A stretch of DNA of 64,000 bases from Anthoceros angustus (taxonomy: Eukaryota > Streptophyta > Anthocerotopsida > Anthocerotales > Anthocerotaceae). The translations under genes and the position numbers were made by a program. Below the pieces are notes generated by a model that saw only the letters and a program-made list of their open reading frames with translations, had not been told where the DNA came from and ran no database searches. Positions 56,834 through 64,000 of this stretch are shown here, in pieces; position 1 is the first letter of the stretch, and each line of letters opens with the position of its first letter. Where the stretch lies: contig MU008225.1 of assembly GCA_010909165.1 (NCBI GenBank), positions 1 to 64,000 on the forward strand, read 5' to 3'.

Positions 56834-57480
56834 TCATCCGACGGTTTCGAACTTCTCGGTGGTAGGTGTATGCTTCATACATGATGAGCCCCAATCCGGC
56901 TTCGCTCCTTGAGTGATCTTCCATAGAAAATGGAGGAAGGTAGTGCTGAAATATGACACCTTGGATTGCTCACCAAGCCCAAAACAATTCTTGTGAACAA
57001 TCTCCACTTGGGCTCCAAGATTTGGTCCGTCCAACCGTTCTTGGACTTAGCCTTCATGCCCTTGCATAAGTGTAAGGGCTCCCTTGGGAAGATCCGCCGT
57101 TGATGCACGCTTGCCTCCAATCGTTCCTTCCATCAACGTGATTCCGCTATCCTCGCTATCCGGCACCGCCATATGCGTATGCTCCTTACAATCCAACACC
57201 GTGGATCCGTCCGTGCGTTCTATCCGGTAAGGCGGCCAATTCCTCTTCTCTGCTGCAAATTAGCAAAACACTCCTCTATCAATTCAAGGTTGGTGTAGGA
57301 CCAATAGCCCATACACCCACTCTAGCTATTCTCCTCTGCTGCCCAAGGTCGAAAGTCGAAAGGTCTCTAGAGGATAGCTGGTGCATAGCACGTAAACAAG
57401 GGCATGTCAAATTTCCACCTCCGGTCATCCTCCCGCCTTAGACCTCTTGCTCCTGCGCCACCTCCTTGGTGGACGCTCCT
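56834..57480 (-). pseudogene. LTR-borne ELIEEC-type ORF, A3 left unit
   Basis: Minus-strand pieces match the right unit (59020-59813): LGAQVEIVHKNCFGLGEQSK, then FLHFLWKITQGAKPDW. They correspond to the C-terminal half of the protein seen in B1. Frames are broken in several places. Confidence 0.45.
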
Positions 57481-57759
57481 TCCTTAGCTACTACCTCCTT
57501 GCCCTTGGTCATGGTGGGCTTGGTCATGGCCTCCTTGGTTAGTACTTGCACGAAATTGAAGAAAAGTGATGCCTCTCCTGCAATTCCTGCGGCTCACCCT
57601 TCTTATCCTTGCAGTTTCTCCTCCTCGGTGATTTGCTCTTGCTCACAGCTCAAAAGGTCCTTGCCCTTGCCTCCTCCTGCAGTCCTTACACCTTGGCGTC
57701 CCGAAACCCCGATTTCTCCTGCAGAAAGCTCACCAAAATTCCCCGGACTCTTACACTTG

Positions 57760-58540
57760 CCACGGCAATTTAGGAGCCCTTCCTGCACGGTTTCCTAGCA
57801 ATCTTGCCACGCTCCACCCTCCTAGGCACCCTCACGAGCTTGGCAAGTGATGCGCCCCAACCTTCTTCTCCCTTCTCTTCTTCCTCAATTCCTCGCCGCT
57901 CCTTGCGCCTCTTCCACCTCCTAGCTCACGCCTTCTTCTTCACCTTGCCACAAGCCACCTGGCCTTGCACCCAGCCTCCCAAGCACCAACTCTCCCATGA
58001 TTTACACCTCCTACCACGGTAGGAGTTTCTCCTCACGGCACAATTTAGGAGCCCTTCCTTCACAATTTCCTAGCAATCTTGCCACGCTCCACCCTCCTAC
58101 CTCACGAGCTTGGCAAGTGTTGGGTTGCCAACCTTCTTCTCCCTTCTCTTCTTCCTCAATTCCTCCTTCTTCCTCTCTTGGGCGCACAGCCTTCCTCCTC
58201 GCTGAGCTCACGCCTTCTTCTTCACCTTGCCACAAGCCACCTGGCCTTGCACCTCCTTCAAGCACCAACTCTGTTATGATTTGCGCTCCTCCAAAGTTCC
58301 TGGGCTTACACTTGTGGTTTGGGGCCTTTCCTTCACAATTTCCTAGCAATCTTGCCACGCTCCACCCTCCTTCTCCTCCTGCAGTTAGAGGTGTGGGCCT
58401 GCACCTCGTTCCTTCCTCTTTCTCTTTTCCTCCTTCAACTTGCGCCTCCTTCTTCCTCAACATGGGCGTGCACGGGCGCTGTATGGGGCCTTGGGCAGCT
58501 TGAGGTGTGGCGGCGCCTTCTGCGAGGCCGCCTCAAGTTT
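57760..58540. repeat. Extra local triplication in A3 left unit
   Basis: A block containing CAATCTTGCCACGCTCCACC is present three times, near 57799, 58074 and 58351, but only once in the right unit (near 59966). The left unit therefore expanded after, or independently of, the 2.2 kb duplication. Confidence 0.7.
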
Positions 58541-58777
58541 ACGAGTTGTGGCCTCTCTGCACCGACCACTTTTATAAGTCACCCAAGGGTTAGAAAAGTA
58601 ACTACCATTCTATCCTGCCCTTGGATGTGTGCCACGTGGCCCCTTTCTCACCGTTGATGTTAGTTTCCTAATTCCTTATACTAAAATACCATTTCCCTAT
58701 TTTCTAATTTCTAATTATTGAAAATTAGCCTCTAATTTCTTAATTACCTATTTTGGCCTATTTATCTAGTCCACTAA

Positions 58778-58795
58778 AAGACTCTATATATAGCA
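58778..58795. promoter_or_regulatory. CTATATATAG in AT-rich LTR leader, left unit
   Basis: A TATA-like palindrome in the AT-rich stretch 58560-58840, repeated at 60460-60477 in the right unit. It stands upstream of the ELIEEC ORF in element orientation and could be a second promoter of the LTR. B2 has a weaker counterpart (GCATATATAG near 14333). Confidence 0.4.
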
Positions 58796-58835
58796 AGCCT
58801 ATCCCTAAAACATAAGCTACTTCCTTAGCAACCTA

Positions 58836-59055
58836 TCTCCTACCGTGGTAGGACATCCTCCTACCATGGTAGGCGTTTTCCCTTTCTCCTACCACGGTAG
58901 GAGTTACTCCTACGTAGGATACCTTCCTACCTCCTACCATGGTAGGAGAATCCCACTGGTAGGTGATCAAAACACTAGCGGTCATTCTCCTACGGTGGTA
59001 GGATCTCTCCTACCCTCGTCTACCATGGTAGGAGTTTCTCCTCGGTGGTAGGTGT
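58836..59055. repeat. Palindrome array, left unit of A3
   Basis: Eight or more CCTACCRYGGTAGG palindromes, some damaged, in 220 bases. Its right end is the junction with the second 2.2 kb unit. Confidence 0.85.
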
Positions 59056-59813
59056 ATGCTTCATACATGATGAGCCCCAATCCGGCTTCGCTCCTTGAGT
59101 GATCTTCCATAGAAAATGGAGGAAGGTAGTCTTGAAATATGACACCTTGGATTGCTCACCAAGCCCAAAACAATTCTTGTGAACAATCTCCACTTGGGCT
59201 CCAAGATTTGGTCTCAAACCGTTCTTGGACTTAGCCTTCATGCCCTTGCATAAGTGTAAGGGCTCCCTTGGGAAGATCCGCCGTTGATGCGCTTGCCTCC
59301 TCGTTCCTTCCATCAGCGTGATTCCGCTATCCTCGCTATCCACGCCATATACCTGGCGTATGCTCCTTACAATCCAACACCGTGGATCCGTCCGTGCGTT
59401 CTATCCGGTAGGCGGCCAATTCCTCTTCTCTGCTGCAAATTAGCAAAACACTCCTCTATCAATTCAAGGTTGGTGGTTGGTGACCAATGTCGCCCATACA
59501 CCCACTCTAGAATATTCTCTCTGCTGCCCAAGGTCGAAAGTCGAAAGGTCTCTAGAGGATAGCTGGCCTGCATATGCGTAAATAAGGGCATGTCAAATTT
59601 CCACCCTCAGGGGTCGATCCTCACCTTAGACCTCTTGCCGTTCTGCGCCACCTCCTTGGTGGACGCTCCTTCCTTAGCTACTACCTCCTTGCCCTTGGTC
59701 ATGGTAGGCTTGGTCATGGCCTCCTTGGTTAGTACTTGCAAATTGAAGAAAAGTGATGCCTCTCCTGCAATTCCTGCGGCCTTGCCACTTCTCCTATCCT
59801 TGCTCTTGCTCAC
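59020..59813 (-). pseudogene. LTR-borne ELIEEC-type ORF, A3 right unit
   Basis: The minus strand from 59813 opens with MSKSKDRRSGKAAGIAGEAS, a basic start like that of the B1 copy. It is followed by FTHMQASYPLETFRLSTLG, ENILEWVYGRHW, NLELIEECFANLQQ and the C-terminal pieces shared with the left unit. The motif order equals B1, so the A and B LTR families carry the same protein. One or two frameshifts are needed. Confidence 0.5.
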
Positions 59814-60519
59814 AGCTCAAGGTCCTTGCCCTTGCTCTCCTCCTGCAGTCCTTACACCTTGGCGTCCCGAAACCCCGATTTCTCCTGCAGAAAGCTCACC
59901 AAAATTCCCCGGACTCTTACACCTTGCCACAATTTAGGAGCCCTTCCTGCACGGTTTCCTAGCAATCTTGCCACGCTCCACCCTCCTAGGCACCCTCACG
60001 AGCTTGGCAAGTGTTGGGTTCGCCCCAACCTTCTTCTCCCTTCTCTTCTTCCTCTTTTCCTCCTTCTTCCTCTCTTGGGCGCAGTTTACGCCTCCTTCTT
60101 GAGCTTGCGCCCTCCTTCTCCTCCTCACCGGGCGCGTGTGCGGTAGCGTTGCTGTATGGGGCCTTAGCTTGAGGTGTGGCGGCGCCTTCTGCTGTGGTAG
60201 TCTCCTCAAGTTTACGAGTTGTGGCCTCCTGCGGGCACTGCGACCACTTTTATAAGTCACCCAAGGGTTAGAAAAGTAACTACCATTCTATCACCTTGCC
60301 CTTGGATGTGTGCCACGTGGCCCCTTTCTCACCGTTGATGTTAGTTTCCTAATTTCCTTATACTAAAATACCATTTCCCTATTTTCTAATTTCTAATTAC
60401 TGAAAATTAGCCTCTAATTTCTTAATTACCTATTTTGGCCTATTTATCTAGTCCACTAAAAGACTCTATATATAGCAAGCCTATCTTGCCTAAAACATAA
60501 GCTACTTCCTTAGCAACCT

Positions 60520-60770
60520 ATCTCCTCCGTGGTAGGACATCCTCCTACCATGGTGGCGTTTTCCCTTTCTCCTACCACGGTAGGAGTTACTCTGACGGTG
60601 GGATGCCTTCCTACCCTCTCCTACCATGGTAGGAGCTATTCCCTACTGGTAGGTGATCAAAACACTAGCGGTCATTCTCCTCGGTGGTAGGATCTCTCCT
60701 ACCCTCGTCTACCATGGTAGGAGTTTCTCCTCGGTGGTAGGACACCTCCTACCACTCATGTAGGTTACCT
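60520..60770. repeat. Palindrome array, right unit of A3
   Basis: This is the counterpart of 58836-59055, again with eight or so palindromes. It is followed by the LTR-end segment with the GGTC-GTTTT-GACC hairpin. Confidence 0.85.
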
Positions 60771-60960
60771 TTTCTCCTCACCAGAGGTCGTTTTGACCCG
60801 TTTCTTTTCCTGCATATCCTCTGCCTTCCGACATGGTCCTACAACTCCCGCTCAAAAGGAGCAAAAATTTCCTTGCATGTCTTCACCAAACCATTTCTAG
60901 CAAAGAGTGTGGGCTGTTCAAAGCAAACTCATTTAAGCTTGTTGCCCAAACTTTTGCGTT

Positions 60961-61018
60961 CCACATACTCCCCTCCTCACTGTTTGCGTCCACATACTCC
61001 CCTCCTCACTGTTTGCGT
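60961..61018 (-). repeat. Polypurine tract and LTR edge duplicated in tandem (29 bases x 2)
   Basis: The unit CCACATACTCCCCTCCTCAC plus TGTTTGCGT is present twice (60961-60989 and 60990-61018). On the minus strand each unit is a polypurine tract followed by TATGTGG, the LTR start. The tract marks the right edge of LTR A3. Confidence 0.75.
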
Positions 61019-61074
61019 CCTCGCAAACACAGATCTCTGAAGGTACTTCTTAACCTTCCACCCATTCACTCTAG

Positions 61075-61710
61075 TTGGCCAAATCCCCATCCGGCTGCGT
61101 GGTTGCGGATCCATTCTCATACTGCCACCACCTCATAAGGTCCCATCCATCTCAATCTAAGCTTCCAGGAAGTCCATATAACGGCTATCATATAGAAGAA
61201 CCAAATCCCGGCCATGATAGCTTCTTGCTTCCTCAACTTCCCATCATGCCTATCCTTTCTAAGCTCTGAATTTGAGTTTCTTCTAAAGCATCTTCCCTCG
61301 TTCCTCATGCTCTATGAAAGACTCTAGTCTAACTTCCCACTATCCTCTGATCATCGCTCATCCTCCATGATTCTATAGGTAGGTACTTCAAATTCCAGCA
61401 TCACGGAGACATGCCATATGTTAAATAATAAGAGGTCTTCTTGGTTGTCACCTTCACTCTCCTAATGCCTGCATCTAAGATCTTCTTCACCGTGATTTGC
61501 TGAATAATGGCCCAACCTCTTACGCATGCAAAGCTTCTTTAAGAAGCTTCCTTCCTTCAAACAACGTCGGATCTTCTCATCCAAACCAAGCTTGTATAAG
61601 ACCCCATCTCTTAGACAATAAGGCTGCTCTAGGGAGAAAGACAGCACGCCCTTCCCTAGACAAACTATCCAACATGATTCCGTGCTCCAAGAAATTTCAT
61701 ACCTCACCAT
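61075..61710 (-). pseudogene. Ty3/gypsy integrase fragments
   Basis: Minus-strand 61710-61462 matches the segment between RNase H and integrase, including PYCLRDGVLYKLGLDEKIRR and a trace of the HHCC zinc finger. Minus-strand 61308-61117 matches the integrase C-terminal module with its KLRLRWMGPYEVVAV signature, where the protein ends close to the polypurine tract. The catalytic core between them is reduced to scraps (LTYGMSP near 61410). No reverse transcriptase is found, so pol was largely deleted. Confidence 0.75.
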
Positions 61711-63440
61711 TCAATAACATGGACATGGGAGTCCTTCACGTTCTAATCTCCTCCTTCCACGCATACCACGTCGCCTCTAGCTCGCCCACCAGCAGCCCCG
61801 GCGTTGTTCCATCCACAAATCCAGTTTCTCCCGCTTTGTCCATCTGCAAGTTTTGAGCTGCTGACGTTTGCATGCTCCTCCTCCAACAACGTTCGGATTT
61901 CTTCCATTCCTGCTGGTCTAGCCTCGTGTCCAGGTCCAGCTCGTGCTCCCATGGCGACCTCCTGCCTGTTTGCACCCCATGGCCACCTCATGAGTGATTT
62001 CCCATGAATCGCCATTTCTTCTCTGCCGTTTTGCTCAAGCTTCTCATGGGATGCATCTCCTTCCTCGCCCTCTGGCGCACCTACCTCCCTAGGGCCTTCT
62101 CCTCCTCGGCCCCATGGCGCCTGGCTTGACCTCTAGGCCAGCCACGCCTTGTTCCATCTAGCTTGTTCACGGTGGATGTTGGTCTTTGTGGCCACAACCG
62201 CCTTCAACTCTCACAAAACTAGCTTCTCCACCGTCGTCTGCGGGCATCCCATGGGTCGTGGACTGTGCATCATCGCTGGTACACCATCTCCCGACCTTCT
62301 AGACTCATGTCTGGCCCTAGATCGCTCTAGCGATCTCCTTACATTGCTGCGGTTTTCGCAGCAATTTCCACAATCGACCGTGAATTGGTCGGCTCTCCTT
62401 CTTGCAATTCCCTGCAAGCATATCTTGAGGTGTGATTTCTCCACAATCCTCCTTCATACACATCACCATAGAGCCATCCTCGCTCCTCCTGGCTCTAGCG
62501 CAGACTCCTCGGCACACCATTTTTTGTGCCACTTCTCCTTCCTCCAAATTGTGATTTCTTGCAATTTCTCCATCATCCTTGCCACCATCGTGGCCTCCCT
62601 AACTCGCTTACCAGCAGACCCAGGGCGTCGTTGCCACGGCATGCTCAACCTCATTCACAAAACCGTTTCCTCCTGTTTGCCAATGCAAGTTTTTCGGCTT
62701 GCGGTCTGGCAGCTCCCTTCACCAAGTTCCGATTTCCTCCCCTTCTTGTTGGCCTAGCCTCATGTCCAGGTCAGATCGCGCTCCCATGGCGACCTCCTCG
62801 CCTTGCTGCACTTCCATGGTGAATTTTGGTGATTGCCCACAGATCGCCAACTCTCCCCGGTTTACGCTCAAACTTTTCATGAAGCGCATCTCCTCCTTCG
62901 CCCTCTGGCGTGTCCACCTCCCTAGGGCCTTCTCCTCCTCGCCTCGCACGGCTTATGACCTCGCCAAGTGGGGCGCCTTTTCTTTTTTGACCGGCGCTCC
63001 CATGTCCGTTTTGCTTCTTTCTTTTGCCAACGGCTGGCCTCCACTTGCAGCCTCCTGACTGCTCACCCTTGAGGAGCATTCCAGCCTCCTCCTCGCCCCT
63101 TGGCGCCCTTTTATCCTCTCGGTTTGGATTGTCTCGCCTTTCACACGCTCCTTCTTGCTCATTTGACCTCCTGGCAGCAAGGCTTGCTGATCAATCCTTA
63201 GGCCGTCTACAACATGCTCACGTCCTCCCCTTCACCCAGGCCGTGGCAACCAACTCCTCGTCGAAATCGGTCATCGTGGCCTCAAGTCGCTCTCCGGTTT
63301 CGATCGAAAAATGAAACTGCATTCTCATGCTCTTCCTGCACCTTCTTAAACTCTACCATCTCCTCTACACTTAGAAATCTTCACCACCTTACCACATTCT
63401 AGCTCTAATTTTCTATGACACATGGATCTACATGTGTTCC
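61711..63440. other. Internal region of the gypsy element, not recognised, with a diverged duplication
   Basis: Frames of up to 202 codons exist on both strands without a known domain. The segment around 61905-62060 resembles 62748-62905 (shared CTCCCATGGCGACCTCCT and CTCATGT/GTCCAGGTC landmarks), an internal duplication about 840 bases apart. It occupies the place where protease and reverse transcriptase would be expected. Confidence 0.4.
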
Positions 63441-64000
63441 CTCTAACTCCTTCCTGCTTTCCCCAACTTTTATCAAGAAAGGTCATACCATAGGCCTTGC
63501 TTTTGAAGGCTACATCCTTGGTGGTGGTACTCTCTCCTCTATGTAATCATACAAAGACTCCTCCTCTTCCTTGAGTCCTCAACGGACCAGCGTGTGATGT
63601 GCATAGCTTAAGCCACAAAACCGGTTCAAAGATACAGCTCTCAAATCATCCCAATCCAATGGTGATGCCCATACGTGACTATACCCTGCTGGCCATGACC
63701 TCAAGTACTCTAGGAAAATTTGGAGACAATCCACCGAGACTTCCAAATTCGCATGAGTCACATGTTCAAAGTTTGCACAAAAGCCTCAGCATCTTCACCT
63801 CGTTGCTTCTCCCCAAATCTCCCATATTGCTGGCTGTGGGGTGGTGACTTCCACCACCTCCACTTCCTCCACTCATGGTTGAGGCGTCCACAAAGTGGGC
63901 ACACCTCCCAGACTCCAATATCCGGCGTAAACAAATGCCTGCAAGCGGGATGTACTATACAGACTTGGGCACACAAGCGCCTCAGTCCTCTAACAAGCAA
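63441..64000 (-). pseudogene. Ty3/gypsy gag fragment (runs off the window)
   Basis: Minus-strand frames give a capsid-like series: GEDAEAFVQTLNM near 63765, FLEYLRSWPAGYSHVW near 63700, DDLRAVSLNRFCGLSYAH near 63625 and a KEEEESLYDYIEE-like stretch near 63560. The order fits plant gypsy gag, where a WDDLRxxFLxRF-type helix is typical. A PLCGRLNHE piece near 63890 resembles a zinc knuckle but lies on the N-terminal side, so it may be coincidental. The 5' part is outside the window. Confidence 0.55.

Larger units (their letters stand above)
52300..60965 (-). mobile_element. Giant 3' LTR, copy A3 (8.7 kb with internal duplications)
   Basis: On the plus strand it begins TGTGGAGG and ends GCGTTCCACA, the same two ends as the solo copy B2. 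To its right lies a purine-rich tract (minus strand AGTGAGGAGGGGAGTA, 60966-60981) followed by gypsy integrase and gag remains, the expected order polypurine tract then 3' LTR on the minus strand. It carries the TATA block (53168-53190), a coiled-coil unit in tandem (53.7-55.1 and 55.1-56.4 kb), and a 2.2 kb unit in tandem (56.86-59.04 and 59.04-60.8 kb) containing the ELIEEC ORF and an AT-rich leader. Without the duplications it would be about 5 kb, like B2. Confidence 0.7.

Noticed and set aside
50115-60965. Large inverted duplication of a chromosome segment
   Set aside because: A2 and A3 differ in subfamily detail, and the joint falls exactly at an LTR end, which fits insertion of one element into another.

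Overview
The window looks like nuclear DNA of a land plant or close streptophyte, probably a large, transposon-rich, non-flowering genome. I see no rRNA, tRNA, bacterial operon or CRISPR array. The evidence is a plant-type WDR26 WD40 gene with GT-AG introns, a complete Ty1/copia element with a tRNA-iMet-type primer site, Ty3/gypsy gag and integrase remains, and plant-like promoters (TATA boxes, a telo-box palindrome). The species cannot be named from the sequence. About two thirds of the window is nested retrotransposon. Many coding remnants are broken by single-base indels, and there is one 'n' at 31402, so some breaks may be assembly errors.

Layout: 0.9-1.6 kb is an unknown repeat (family D), seen again at 27.4-28.1 kb. 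A truncated giant LTR (A1, + strand) lies at 1.6-4.0 kb. An AT-rich island at 4.4-5.9 kb holds an unrecognised nine-exon gene on the minus strand. Two diverging promoters and a duplicated exon-like unit occupy 6.9-8.1 kb. From 8.7 to 21.6 kb a giant LTR (B1, - strand) is interrupted by a second complete solo giant LTR (B2, 9777-14663, target duplication GATTG) and by an unrelated purine-rich element (C1). A second purine-rich element (C2) follows to about 25.7 kb. The segment 25.7-36 kb is the least repetitive part and contains the WDR26-like gene (about 31.5-33.5 kb). Scrambled copia fragments, a CT microsatellite and a truncated LTR (B3) fill 36-39.8 kb.

From 39.8 to 48.5 kb there is a coding region for a cytosine-5 DNA methyltransferase (motifs I, IV, VI, VIII and a C-terminal motif recognisable), split by a 6.6 kb copia element (40949-47553, target duplication GCTGT). 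Removing the copia element rejoins the host reading frame. The methyltransferase was probably carried by a retroelement.

From 50.1 to 64 kb, giant LTR A2 (+) is cut by A3 (-), an 8.7 kb LTR swollen by internal tandem duplications. A3 joins through a polypurine tract to gypsy integrase and gag remains that run off the right edge. The A/B LTRs carry two degraded ORFs (a coiled-coil protein and a basic protein with a conserved ELIEEC motif), a TATA box set in an inverted repeat, and arrays of the palindrome CCTACCRYGGTAGG. Duplication breakpoints coincide with these arrays.
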